From positions 3,457,501 through 3,521,500 of the forward strand of contig NZ_CP136628.1 of NCBI RefSeq assembly GCF_032918005.1: a stretch of DNA of 64,000 bases. Direction: 5' to 3'. Positions 44,601 through 52,483 of this stretch are shown here, in pieces. The position numbers and the translations under genes are program-made. The notes below the pieces were generated by a model. The model was not told the DNA's origin. It was given only the letters and a program-made list of their open reading frames with translations, and made no database searches. Source of the DNA: Bradyrhizobium sp. NDS-1. Lineage in GTDB: Bacteria > Pseudomonadota > Alphaproteobacteria > Rhizobiales > Xanthobacteraceae. Position 1 is the first letter of the stretch; every line of letters begins with the position of its first letter.

Positions 44601-45128
44601 CCGCGCGCGGTCGCGGTGAACTACGCCAAGCTGCTTGCCTACAAGGATGAATACGAAGTTGCACGCCTCTACACCGACGGCGCTTTCGAGCAGCAGCTCC
44701 GCGATCAGTTCGAGGGCGACTTCAAGTTCAACTTCAATCTCGCGCCGCCGATTTTGGCGAGCGGCGTCGACGCGCTCGGTCGCCCCAGGAAGCGCGCCTT
44801 CGGCCCATGGATGCTGAACGTGTTCCGCGTGCTGGCAAAATTCAAAGTCCTGCGCGGCACCCCGTTCGACATCTTCGGCCGCAGCGCCGACCGCAAGCTC
44901 GAGCGCGATCTGATCGCCGGCTACGAGAAGGACGTCTCCACCGTGCTCGGCCTGCTGTCGCCGGTCACGATCGACACCGCAGTCGAACTGCTCTCGCTGC
45001 CCGACCGCATCCGCGGCTACGGCCCGGTCAAGGAGAAGGCCGTGAACGACGCCAAGGCCCGCTATGCGCAGCTTGCGGCCGATCTCGCCAATCCGCCGCC
45101 CGCGCCAAGGCAGATCGCCGCGGAATAG
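41637..45128 (+). CDS. Indolepyruvate ferredoxin oxidoreductase, fused alpha-beta form
   Basis: The protein has 1163 residues. The enzyme oxidatively decarboxylates aryl- or branched 2-oxoacids to acyl-CoA, reducing ferredoxin or another acceptor. From the N-terminus: the pyrimidine-binding domain (GFISGYRGSPLGGYDQQL), the CoA/linker region, the TPP domain with CSGCPHNTST near residue 438 and GIGCHFMALWM, an iron-sulfur cluster region (CEGCGDCSVQSNC at 639, with CNKDYSCLKGFC after it) and the gamma-type domain (NIAVGGVGGTGVLTIG at about 722). Usual separate subunits are fused in Rhizobiales. The TPP motifs are intact; it lies upstream of acyl-CoA genes that could use the acyl-CoA product. Confidence 0.93.
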   Translation: MGINQGPISLDQKYTQETGHVFTTGIQALVRLPMAQIRRDRASGLNTAGFISGYRGSPLGGYDQQLFAARKHLEQYNIKFQPGVNEDLAATAVWGSQQLNLSPGAKYDGVVGIWYGKGPGVDRCGDVFRHGNAAGSAKNGGVLCLAGDDHGAKSSTVPHQSDHAFMSALMPYLYPSSIHEMIEMGLLGIAMSRYSGCWVGMKVITETVETTAEIDLTDEMKPFIIPADFELPPGGLNLRWPDDRFEQDRRLQDYKGFAAIAFARANKVNRVTMDSPNARFGIMASGKSYEDVRQALRELGITEEVAAKIGLRLYKIGMPWPLEPEGVHEFAVGLEEIFIVEERREIVENQVKQVLFNWRDDVRPRIVGKMDEHDKRFLTFAAELSVASLATSLTERLLRLNLNPEIAEMLRVKADWFNGRQATQMQAVAPVSRTPYFCSGCPHNTSTKVPEGSRALAGIGCHFMALWMDRSTETFTHMGGEGVPWVGIAPFTNENHIFANLGDGTYFHSGLLAIRQAVASKTNITYKILYNDAVAMTGGQRHDGDLSPQQITFQLHAEGIREIYLVSEAPDAYPADSIAPGVKLYHRDELQNVMKMCREHKGTSAIVFVQTCAAEKRRRRKRGLMEDPARRVMINPAVCEGCGDCSVQSNCISVEPLETEFGRKRAINQSSCNKDYSCLKGFCPSFVTVDGGKPRHRAPAELSEIGELPEPASRPTLDKPYNIAVGGVGGTGVLTIGALLGMAAHIEGKASMILDMSGLAQKGGAVLSHVRLSDHPAEVTCSRIVTGTADLVLAADEVVAVAKDTISLCDSNRTHGIINSHVIPTADFVLNRDFNFQTRKLNGLLETALHKDSVFFDFTKPAEQLLGDAIATNMMMMGYAYQKGLFPLSAESIEQAIEINGVSIKVNKEAFRLGRLAVADPQRLADMLKGTDEVVPPKTLDAMTLDEVIEHRVKHLIAYQNGRLARRYRKLVDQVRDAAKQGGYGEALPRAVAVNYAKLLAYKDEYEVARLYTDGAFEQQLRDQFEGDFKFNFNLAPPILASGVDALGRPRKRAFGPWMLNVFRVLAKFKVLRGTPFDIFGRSADRKLERDLIAGYEKDVSTVLGLLSPVTIDTAVELLSLPDRIRGYGPVKEKAVNDAKARYAQLAADLANPPPAPRQIAAE

Positions 45129-45139
45129 GGCGGTCTCGT

Positions 45140-45229
45140 CGTCGGGTGGGCAAAGGCGCAAAGCGCCGTGCCCACCGCCTCGCCAGGATTGCACGGGAAC
45201 GTGGGCGCACTTCGCTTGCCCACCCTACG
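45140..45229. repeat. GTAGGGTGGGCAAAG inverted-repeat element, copy 3
   Basis: This copy runs from CGTCGGGTGGGCAAAG to CTTGCCCACCCTACG. Internal GTGCCCAC and GTGGGCGCAC again pair roughly. It begins 12 bases after the stop of the oxidoreductase gene and may act as its 3' stabiliser or terminator. Confidence 0.85.
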
Positions 45230-45921
45230 ACACCATCCCTTGCGTTGCCTGCCGGGCAAAACACCCAATAGGCGGGTCAATCCACCGGGGTAAAAATATT
45301 CCACTTTACCGAAATTCGGGATTGTCGTAATTGTTTGCTACCTCATCCCTCTCAGAGGGGCGTATCGCGATCGTCACGAAACGCGGGGTGAGTGGCGGTG
45401 GACGCGGGCTGCGTCGCACGAGCAATCGTGCACACGACAGGCGCGGTCGCGCGTACGGCAAAATCGTGTGGTCCTGACGTCCGGGGTCTGTACGTCAAGT
45501 CTTGCGGTCATCCGCAAGGCGACGGGGGCAATAGTGCAACGCTCCCCGGGGAGATCACGACATAAGCCGTAAAACCACTGCGCAGGGAAGGCCGGTTGCT
45601 TGGCCGCACCTGTATGCCGCTGTGCATCTGTTCTTCGCGCATTCGCGCACAGCGGACCGTGGGTGCCCAGCCGGCACCCGGTCTTCCCTGCGCCCTCTGT
45701 TTTCAGAGGGGAGCAAGACGGACGCAAAGCTCGGGCGAGACGCGCCGCGAGGATGCGGGCGTGTGTCTGCTGAAGCGTTGCAGCGTGTCCGGGACACGAG
45801 AGCTCGCCACTTGCGCCAACCCGCCATCCTCTCGCCCGACGGAATATTTCCGCGCTTGCCAATCTGCCCACCGCGGTTCAGAAAAACGGGGCAATAAGAA
45901 ACGCGAGCGGAGACCTCTGTT
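45230..45921. repeat. Long structured repeat-like region upstream of the thiolase
   Basis: About 690 bases without a convincing gene. Several nested hairpins can be read. GCGCAGGGAAGGCCGG (45580-45595) pairs with CCGGTCTTCCCTGCGC (45678-45693) with one mismatch. Between and after them, GGGTGCC/GGCACCC (45661-45679) and CCCTCTG/CAGAGGG (45693-45710, TTTT loop) form smaller stems. I recall closely similar DNA as a long dispersed repeat in many Bradyrhizobium genomes, but only this copy is in the window. Open frames of 100-165 codons on both strands here lack ribosome-binding sites and look spurious. Confidence 0.7.
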
Positions 45922-47079
45922 TTGACCATCAAGGGCAAGGCCTACATTGCCGGGATATTTGAACACCCGACCCGGCATGCGCCGGACAAATCCACAGCGC
46001 AGCTCCATGCCGAGGTCGCCAAGGGCGCGATCGAGGATGCCGGGCTCTCCAAGGACGATGTGGACGGCTATTTCTGCGCGGGCGACGCGCCCGGCGGCGC
46101 CTGGCCGATGGTCGATTATCTCGGCCTGAACACCAAGAAGCTCCGCCACGTCGATTCCACCGAGACCGGCGGTTGTTCCTACATCATCCATCTCGGCCAC
46201 GCCGCCGAGGCGATCGCCGCGGGCAAATGCTCGATCGCGCTGATCACGCTCGCCGGCAAGCCGCGCACCGGGGTGATGCCACCGCGCGCAGCCGGCGCCG
46301 AGGCCGATTTCGAATCCGCTTACGGCGCGACCACGCACAATGCCTACGGCATGTGTGCCATGCGCCATATGCACGACTACGGCACCACCTCGGAGCAGCT
46401 CGCCTGGATCAAGGTCGCGGCCTCGCATCACGCGCAATACAATCCGCATGCGATGCTGAAAGATGTCGTCACCGTCGAGGACGTGCTGAACTCTCCGATG
46501 ATCTCCGATCCCTTGCATCGCATGGATTGCTGCGTCGTCTCCGACGGCGGCGGCGCGCTGATCGTGACGACGCCGGAGATCGCCAAGAGCCTGAAGAAGC
46601 CGCTTGTGCGCTTGATCGGCCACGGCGAAGCCATGAAGGGCCCGCGCGGCGGCAAGGATCTCGATCTCACATACTCCGCCGGCATCTGGTCCGGCCCGCG
46701 CGCGTTCGAGGAAGCGGGCATCACGCCGAAAGACATCAAATACGCCTCGATCTATGACAGCTTCACCATCACCGTGTTGATGCAGCTCGAAGACCTCGGC
46801 TTCTGCAAGAAGGGCGAGGGCGGCAAGTTCGTTGCCGACGGCAATCTGATCTCGGGCGTCGGCAAGCTGCCGTTCAACACCGACGGCGGCGGCCTCTGCA
46901 GCAACCATCCGGTCAATCGCGGCGGCATGACCAAGATCATCGAGGCTGTCAGGCAGCTGCGCGGCGAGGCGCATCCGAAGGTGCAGGTCAAGAATTGCGA
47001 TCTCGCGATCGCTCACGGCACCGGCGGCCTTCTGGGCGTTCGCCACGCCGCCTCGACCGCCATTCTGGAGCGCGTGTGA
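45922..47079 (+). CDS. Thiolase-family protein, SCP-x/lipid-transfer type
   Basis: The protein has 385 residues. Non-degradative thiolases of this class cleave or form carbon bonds of branched or steroid-like 3-ketoacyl-CoA. It has GIFEHPTRHAPDKS at the N-terminus and ETGGCSYIIHL with Cys85 at the position of the nucleophile. GHGEAMKGPRG and AIAHGTGGLLGVRH follow. It starts with TTG (GGAGACC upstream). Its stop overlaps the following DUF35 gene by one base, the usual thiolase-DUF35 pair needed for activity in related systems. Substrate unknown. Confidence 0.9.
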   Translation: MTIKGKAYIAGIFEHPTRHAPDKSTAQLHAEVAKGAIEDAGLSKDDVDGYFCAGDAPGGAWPMVDYLGLNTKKLRHVDSTETGGCSYIIHLGHAAEAIAAGKCSIALITLAGKPRTGVMPPRAAGAEADFESAYGATTHNAYGMCAMRHMHDYGTTSEQLAWIKVAASHHAQYNPHAMLKDVVTVEDVLNSPMISDPLHRMDCCVVSDGGGALIVTTPEIAKSLKKPLVRLIGHGEAMKGPRGGKDLDLTYSAGIWSGPRAFEEAGITPKDIKYASIYDSFTITVLMQLEDLGFCKKGEGGKFVADGNLISGVGKLPFNTDGGGLCSNHPVNRGGMTKIIEAVRQLRGEAHPKVQVKNCDLAIAHGTGGLLGVRHAASTAILERV

Positions 47080-47468
47080 TGAACGAAGCAAAGAAATACC
47101 CGGCACCAGTGACGAACCCCGAGACCGCGGCGTTCTGGGACGCGGCCAAGCAAGGCAAGTTCATGATCAAGCGCTGCACCGCCTGCGGCGAAGCGCATTA
47201 CTTCCCGCGCTCGATCTGTCCGTTCTGTTACTCCGACAAGACGGTGTGGGAGGAGGCATCGGGCGAGGGCACCATCTACACCTGGAGCCTGATGCGGAAG
47301 TCGCCGACCGGCCCCTACGCCATCGGCTATGTCACGCTGAAGGAGGGGCCGTCGGTGCAGACCAACTTCGTCGACTGCGATCTCGAGAAGCTGAAAATCG
47401 GCCAGAAGGTGAAGGTGGTGTTCAAGCCGACCGACGGCGCGCCGCTGCCGTTCTTCACGGTGGTGTAG
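47079..47468 (+). CDS. Zn-ribbon and OB-fold protein (DUF35), thiolase partner
   Basis: The protein has 129 residues. A rubredoxin-like zinc ribbon (CTACGEAHYFPRSICPFC; Cys33, 36, 47, 50) is followed by an OB fold that starts near GEGTIYTWSLM. DUF35 proteins bind the thiolase next to them and help to bind acyl-CoA, as established for archaeal and actinobacterial steroid thiolases. ATG 47079 overlaps the thiolase stop as TGATG, so the two are coupled. An in-frame upstream extension is not part of the domain. Confidence 0.93.
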   Translation: MNEAKKYPAPVTNPETAAFWDAAKQGKFMIKRCTACGEAHYFPRSICPFCYSDKTVWEEASGEGTIYTWSLMRKSPTGPYAIGYVTLKEGPSVQTNFVDCDLEKLKIGQKVKVVFKPTDGAPLPFFTVV

Positions 47469-47477
47469 TTCTTACTT

Positions 47478-47623
47478 CCCTTCTCCCCTTGTGGGAGAAG
47501 GTGGCGCGAAGCGCCGGATGAGGGGTATCGCTCCGCGGAGAAAGTTTTCGATGGGGAAGCAACCCCTCACCCAAACGAGTTTGTTGCGGGCAGCATCTAG
47601 CCCTCTCCCACAAGAGGAGAGGG
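47478..47623. repeat. Repeat of the TTGTGGGAGAAGGTGGCGCGAAGCGCC type
   Basis: One end reads TTCTCCCCTTGTGGGAGAAGG followed by GGCGCGAAGCGCC, the other CCCTCTCCCACAAGAGGAGAGGG. Both ends are themselves hairpins. AGGGGT and ACCCCTCAC pair around a short AT-rich centre. I know this as a very widespread repeat in Rhizobiales. It lies between DUF35 and the MaoC gene, so the operon may be split here. Confidence 0.8.
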
Positions 47624-47678
47624 CGCATTAACGAGCGCCGCCGCTTGCTGAGACGAATGCCGGGAGGAAACCAGAAGA

Positions 47679-48539
47679 ATGTCCGCCAGATACGAAGAAC
47701 TGAAATCCCTCAAGAACCTCGGCCAGAAATACGCCTACACCGACCGCGAGGTGATGCTCTACGCCTACGGCATCGGCCTCGGCGCCGATCCCATGGACGA
47801 GAAAGAGCTCGCCTTCGTCAACGAGGGCACGCTGACGCCGCGGCCGCTGAAAGTGGTGCCGACATTCGCGTCCGTCGCGGCGTGGGGCTCGGGTCCGGGC
47901 GAGATGAATCTCAACCGCGTGATGGTGGTGGACGGCGAGCGTGACATCACCTTCCATCAGCCGCTGCCGGTTGCCGCGAACATCACCGCCGATTCTTCCG
48001 TCGTCGAGGTCTACGACAAGGGCAAGGACAAGGGCGTCGTCATCGTTCACCAGACCGTGCTGAAGAACGAGAAGGGCGAGAAGCTGGCAACGCTGGTCGC
48101 TTCGCGCTTCGCTCGCGGCGACGGCGGCTTTGGCGGGCCAAGCCTGACCCAGCCCGATCCGCACAAGATTCCCTCGCGCAGCCCCGACAAGACCATCGAC
48201 ATCACCACGCGCCCCGACCAGGCGCTGGTCTACCGCCTCTGCGGCGACCGCAACCCGCTGCACTCCGATCCCGAGTTCGCCAAGAAGGCCGGCTTCCCGC
48301 GCCCGATCCTGCACGGCATGTGCACCTACGGCATCACCTGCCGCGGCGTGCTCCAGACCTATGCCGACTACGATGCGAGCGCCTTCCGTCAGCACGTCGC
48401 GCGGTTTTCCTCACCGGTCTATCCCGGCGAGACCGTGACCATGGACCTCTGGAAGGACGGCAACGTGATCTCGTTCGAAGCCAAGGTGAAGTCGCGCGGC
48501 GTCACCGTGATCAAGAACGGCAAGACGGTGCTGGGTTAG
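47679..48539 (+). CDS. MaoC-type (R)-specific enoyl-CoA hydratase, double hotdog
   Basis: The protein has 286 residues, the length of MFE-2/hydratase-2 proteins. It adds water to trans-2-enoyl-CoA to give (3R)-hydroxyacyl-CoA. The N-terminal hotdog lacks the catalytic motif; the C-terminal hotdog carries GDRNPLHSDPEFA at about residue 190, which supplies the Asp and His dyad, and GFPRPILHGMCTYG. ATG 47679, with CCGGGAGGAAAC upstream. It lies next to a MFE-2-like dehydrogenase. Confidence 0.93.
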   Translation: MSARYEELKSLKNLGQKYAYTDREVMLYAYGIGLGADPMDEKELAFVNEGTLTPRPLKVVPTFASVAAWGSGPGEMNLNRVMVVDGERDITFHQPLPVAANITADSSVVEVYDKGKDKGVVIVHQTVLKNEKGEKLATLVASRFARGDGGFGGPSLTQPDPHKIPSRSPDKTIDITTRPDQALVYRLCGDRNPLHSDPEFAKKAGFPRPILHGMCTYGITCRGVLQTYADYDASAFRQHVARFSSPVYPGETVTMDLWKDGNVISFEAKVKSRGVTVIKNGKTVLG

Positions 48540-48627
48540 GCTGCTCTCGTGCCCCGGACGCAGCGCAGCGCGTAGCGGTGCGCTGCAGAGCCGGGACACG
48601 ACAAAGAACAAACAGGGAGAAGCCACC

Positions 48628-49506
48628 ATGGGACTGCTCGACGGCAAGGTTGCGCTGATCACCGGGGCGGGTGGGGGGCTCGGTGAGGCCTATGCGAAGC
48701 TGTTCGCGCGAGAAGGTGCCTCGGTCGTGGTCAACGACCTCGGCGGGCCCCGCGACGGCTCCGGCGCCGACACCTCCATGGCGCAGCAGGTCGTGAACGC
48801 GATCACGGCCGAGGGCGGCAAGGCGGTCGCCAACGGCGCCGACATCTCCACCATGGAGGGTGGCCAGTCGATATTCGACGACGCCATCAAGCATTTCGGC
48901 CGGGCCGACATCCTGGTCAACAATGCCGGCATTTTGCGCGACCAGACCTTTCACAAGGCCTCTGAGGCCGATTGGGACAAGGTCATCAAGGTGCATCTGA
49001 AGGGCACCTTTTGCTGCACCATGCCGGTGTTTCGCTGGATGCGGGAGAACGGCGGCGGCGTCATCGTCAACACCTCCTCGACATCGGGTCTGATCGGCAA
49101 TTTCGGCCAGACCAATTATGGCGCGGCCAAGGGCGGCATCTGGGGCCTATCCAACGTGCTGGCGATCGAGGGCCGCAAATACAACATCCGGATCTGGACG
49201 TTGGCGCCGGGCGCGCTGACCCGCATGACCGCAGACCTGCCCCGCTATAAGGAGAACCCGGGGGCGGCGCTGGGGCCGGACGGCATCGCGCCGGCCGTGC
49301 TATACATGGTCAGCGATTTGTCGGGCGACCAGACCGGCAAGGTGCTGGGCGTGTCCGGGCCCCGCGGCGTGCGCGAGATGCGGATGATGGAAATGGAAGG
49401 CTGGAAACCGCCGCACACGGGCTGGAAGGCCCAGGACATCGCCGATCATGCCAAGGAGATCTTCTTCTCCGAGGAGCAGATCAAGATGGGGGCGCGGCGG
49501 TTTTAG
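48628..49506 (+). CDS. (3R)-hydroxyacyl-CoA dehydrogenase-like SDR (MFE-2 type)
   Basis: The protein has 292 residues. It has the Rossmann motif GAGGGLG (13-19), then VVNDLGGPRDGSGAD, DILVNNAGILRDQTF and the active-site YGAAK. The RDQTF and the NDLGG segment are typical of the dehydrogenase half of peroxisomal MFE-2. It should oxidise the product of the adjacent MaoC hydratase. A C-terminal extension (EMEGWKPPHTGWKAQDIADH) is longer than in classical SDRs. AGGGAGAAG precedes the ATG. The 88-base gap before it holds a small GC repeat (CGGACGCAGCGC). Confidence 0.92.
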   Translation: MGLLDGKVALITGAGGGLGEAYAKLFAREGASVVVNDLGGPRDGSGADTSMAQQVVNAITAEGGKAVANGADISTMEGGQSIFDDAIKHFGRADILVNNAGILRDQTFHKASEADWDKVIKVHLKGTFCCTMPVFRWMRENGGGVIVNTSSTSGLIGNFGQTNYGAAKGGIWGLSNVLAIEGRKYNIRIWTLAPGALTRMTADLPRYKENPGAALGPDGIAPAVLYMVSDLSGDQTGKVLGVSGPRGVREMRMMEMEGWKPPHTGWKAQDIADHAKEIFFSEEQIKMGARRF

Positions 49507-49514
49507 GCTGACTT

Positions 49515-49591
49515 GTCGTTCCGGGCGATGCGAAGCATCGAACCCGGAACCTCGAGATTCCGGGTTCGCGCTTTGCGCGCCCCGGAATGAC
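49515..49591. repeat. GTCATTCCGG palindromic repeat, second copy
   Basis: It begins GTCGTTCCGGG and ends CCCGGAATGAC, with a central GGAACCTCGAGATTCC and internal hairpins GCGATGCGAAGCATCG and GCGCTTTGCGCGC. This is the same family as 14413-14490, with clear sequence match at the ends and the centre (CTCGAGATTCCGG). It lies between the SDR and DapA-like genes. Confidence 0.85.
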
Positions 49592-49612
49592 AACAGAGAG
49601 AGACGAAGACCG

Positions 49613-50566
49613 ATGAAACTCACCGCCGACGCCAAGGGCACTTTCGCAATCGCGCCGACGCCGTTCCACGACGACGGCCGGATCGACGAGCGCTCTATCG
49701 ACCGCCTGACCGATTTCTACGAGGAGGTCGGCTGCGACGGCGTCACCGTGCTCGGCATCCTCGGCGAGGCGCCCAAGCTTGACGCCACTGAAGCCGAGCA
49801 GGTGGCGGTGCGCTTCGTCAAGCGCGCCAAGAAAATGCAGGTGATCGTCGGCGTCTCCGCACCGGGCTTTGCCACCATGCGCTCACTGGCGAGGGCCTCG
49901 ATGGACGCGGGCGCGGCCGGCGTCATGATCGCGCCGCCGCCGTCCCTGCGCACCGACGATCAGATCGTCGGCTATTTCAAGCAGGCGGCGGAAGCGATCG
50001 GCCCCGACGTACCCTGGGTGCTGCAGGATTATCCGCTGACGCTCTCGGTGGTGTTCACGCCCGCCGTGATCCGCAAGATCGTCATGGACAATCCGAACTG
50101 CGTGATGCTCAAGCACGAGGACTGGCCGGGGCTGGAGAAGATCACGACACTGCGCGGCTTCCAGAAGGACGGTTCGCTCCGTCCGCTCTCGATTCTCTGC
50201 GGCAATGGCGGCACGTTCCTGGACTTCGAGATGGAGCGCGGTGCCGACGGCGCCATGACCGGCTACGCCTTCCCGGAGCTTCTGATTGACGTCGTGAACC
50301 TTTCCAAGGCCGGCAAGCGCGATGCCGCGCATGACCTGTTCGACGCGCACCTGCCGCTGATCCGCTACGAGCAGCAGCCCGGTGTCGGCCTGAGCATCCG
50401 CAAATACGTGCTGCAGAAGCGCGGCATCATCGCCTCCAGCGCCCAGCGCAAGCCGGGCGCGACCATCACGGCGACGGCGAAGGCGGAAGTCGAATATTTG
50501 CTGTCGCGCGTCGCCCGGGTCGACAAGCGCGCCAATCTCGGCCCGCAATCCAGCGCCGCGGGTTAG
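49613..50566 (+). CDS. Dihydrodipicolinate synthase (DapA/NanA) superfamily aldolase
   Basis: The protein has 317 residues. It is a Schiff-base class I aldolase. Lys167 (VMLKHEDW) should form the Schiff base and Tyr140 (QDYPLT) is the catalytic Tyr. GVTVLGILGEAPKLDATEAEQV is the entrance loop of the family. Not the true dapA: the C-terminal region is longer and the pyruvate motif GT(T/S)GE reads GILGE. It starts at ATG 49613, AGAGAGACGAAG upstream. It could cleave a 2-oxo acid or dicarboxylate; context does not settle which. Confidence 0.9.
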   Translation: MKLTADAKGTFAIAPTPFHDDGRIDERSIDRLTDFYEEVGCDGVTVLGILGEAPKLDATEAEQVAVRFVKRAKKMQVIVGVSAPGFATMRSLARASMDAGAAGVMIAPPPSLRTDDQIVGYFKQAAEAIGPDVPWVLQDYPLTLSVVFTPAVIRKIVMDNPNCVMLKHEDWPGLEKITTLRGFQKDGSLRPLSILCGNGGTFLDFEMERGADGAMTGYAFPELLIDVVNLSKAGKRDAAHDLFDAHLPLIRYEQQPGVGLSIRKYVLQKRGIIASSAQRKPGATITATAKAEVEYLLSRVARVDKRANLGPQSSAAG

Positions 50567-50570
50567 TCGC

Positions 50571-51365
50571 ATGGCCGAGACATCAGCATCACGCCCGGCC
50601 TCGACGATCCTCCTGTTGCGCGACGGCGAGAAGGACATCGAAATCTTCATGATGGTTCGCCATCATCAGATCGAGTTCAACTCGGGCGCGCTGGTGTTTC
50701 CCGGCGGCAGCGTCGATGCCGGCGACAAGGAGATCGTCGCCCGCACCGATCTGTATTCGGGCGGCGAGGGCTTGAGCGAAGCGGACCGCGGGTTTCGCAT
50801 CGCCGCGATCCGCGAGACCTTCGAGGAGAGCGGCATCCTGCTGGCGCGATCGAAGGAGACGGGCCTGTCGGTCGATGCCAGGCGTGCGGGCGAGATTGCG
50901 GATGCGCATCGCGTCGCGCTCAACGACCACAAGATCAGCTTTCTCAGGATCCTGGCCGACAACGGTCTGGAGCTCGCGCTCGACACGCTCCTGCCTTACG
51001 CGCACTGGATCACGCCGGAGGGCATGCCGAAGCGTTTCGACACCTGGTTCTTCCTTGCCGCCGCGCCGCCCGATCAGCTCGGCGCCCATGACGGCCGGGA
51101 GTCGACGGATTCGATATGGGTCTCGCCGCGCGAGGCGGTGGAGGGCGGCGAGAGCGGCCGCTTCAAGCTGCCGTTCCCGACCACGCGCAATCTGATCCGG
51201 CTGGCGAAGCAGCCAACGGTGCAGGCCGCGATGGAGCATGCCCGGGGCATGTCGATCGTCACGGTGATGCCGGTCATGACCAAGACCGAGACCGGCCGCC
51301 AGCTCCGCATCCCCCGCGAGGCCGGCTATGACGGCGAGGTGTTCGAGGTGGGGGCGCTGGGCTAA
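50571..51365 (+). CDS. Nudix hydrolase, NUDT7/NUDT19-like
   Basis: The protein has 264 residues. FPGGSVDAGD (43-52) and RETFEESGILLA (81-92) form a Nudix box with about 30 inserted residues between the Gly and the REXXEE part, as in NUDT19-like CoA diphosphatases. The metal-binding residues R-E-x-x-E-E are intact. Since the neighbouring genes work on CoA esters, CoA or acyl-CoA diphosphate cleavage is an inference. It follows the DapA-like gene by 4 bases and belongs to that transcript. Confidence 0.9.
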   Translation: MAETSASRPASTILLLRDGEKDIEIFMMVRHHQIEFNSGALVFPGGSVDAGDKEIVARTDLYSGGEGLSEADRGFRIAAIRETFEESGILLARSKETGLSVDARRAGEIADAHRVALNDHKISFLRILADNGLELALDTLLPYAHWITPEGMPKRFDTWFFLAAAPPDQLGAHDGRESTDSIWVSPREAVEGGESGRFKLPFPTTRNLIRLAKQPTVQAAMEHARGMSIVTVMPVMTKTETGRQLRIPREAGYDGEVFEVGALG

Positions 51366-51443
51366 TACACTTCGACGTTCGACGAAGTATCGAGGGCTCG
51401 GTCGCGCTAGGTTCCGTCCATCGCGAATGGATGGACGCGCAGG

Positions 51444-52358
51444 ATGGACGTCAGGCAGGATACCAACATCGCCGTCGAGCTGGCGCTCCTCGTCGCGCTC
51501 GCAACGCTCTGGGGCGGATCCTACACTTTCATCAAGCTTGGTGTCGCTACCATCCCGCCGATCACGCTGATCGCGGCGCGCACCGCGATCGCGGGCCTCT
51601 TGCTGCTGGCCGTCATGTGGGCGCGTGGCATCCGCATGCCGACGGATGCCGCGACCTGGCGACGTTTCGCGTTCCAGGCCGTGCTCAACAGCGTAATTCC
51701 CTGGACGCTGATCGCCTGGGGCGAACGCCATGTCGATGCCGCGCTTGCCACCATCCTCAACTCGGCCGGCCCGATCTTCACCTTCCTGCTCACCGCGGTG
51801 GTGACCCGTCACGAAGCGACGACCCCTCGAAAATTGTTCGGCGTGGTCGCCGGCATGGCCGGCATCCTGCTGATCGTCGGAGTCGATGCCTTTCACGGCA
51901 TCGGAAGCGGCCTCGTCGCGGAGGCGGCGATCGTCGCCGCCACCATCTGCTACGCATGTGCCGCGATCTTCGGCCGCAGCTTCAAGGACCTCGATCCCAT
52001 GGCGCCGGCAGCCGGCTCGCTGCTGGCCGGCGCCGCCGTCCTGATCCCGGCCTCGCTCTTGGTCGAGCAACCCTGGACGCTGGCGCCCTCGCAAAGCTCG
52101 GTGCTGGCACTGCTCGCGCTCGCCGTGTTTTCGACGGCCGCGGCCTTTGCGATCTATTTCCGCCTGATCCAGACCCTGGGCTCGGTCGGCACCACGGCGC
52201 AGGCCTATCTGCGCGTCCCGATCGGGGTGGCGATCAGCGTCGTCTTCCTCGGCGAGATCTTGAACCAGACCGCCTGGATCGGGCTGGCCTGCGTCGTCCT
52301 CGGCGTCGCCGCCATGACGATCCCGGCCGGGCGGCGGGCAAGCGTCAAACCGTCATAG
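51444..52358 (+). CDS. EamA/DMT-family transporter
   Basis: The protein has 304 residues and ten membrane segments in two repeated EamA halves, with LVALATLWGGSYTFIKLGV at the N-terminus. The family exports metabolites or amino acids; substrate unknown. ATG 51444 begins MDVRQDTNIAVELALLVAL. It follows the Nudix gene by 78 bases on the same strand. A second EamA protein is at 61742. Confidence 0.92.
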   Translation: MDVRQDTNIAVELALLVALATLWGGSYTFIKLGVATIPPITLIAARTAIAGLLLLAVMWARGIRMPTDAATWRRFAFQAVLNSVIPWTLIAWGERHVDAALATILNSAGPIFTFLLTAVVTRHEATTPRKLFGVVAGMAGILLIVGVDAFHGIGSGLVAEAAIVAATICYACAAIFGRSFKDLDPMAPAAGSLLAGAAVLIPASLLVEQPWTLAPSQSSVLALLALAVFSTAAAFAIYFRLIQTLGSVGTTAQAYLRVPIGVAISVVFLGEILNQTAWIGLACVVLGVAAMTIPAGRRASVKPS

Positions 52359-52483
52359 AGGGCGAGAGGGGGTGGGCCAGGAGCACGATATTAACGATAT
52401 TGCGAGGCGCGAGGCATGTTCCCCCGAGGGCGCAATACGTCGTATATTGGGGCCTCCATTAGCCCGGTCCCCCAAGACATCCT

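Noticed and set aside
45374..45938. Several 90-165-codon frames on both strands upstream of the thiolase
   Set aside because: They overlap one another within a hairpin-rich repeat-like region, lack ribosome-binding sites and have no family look.
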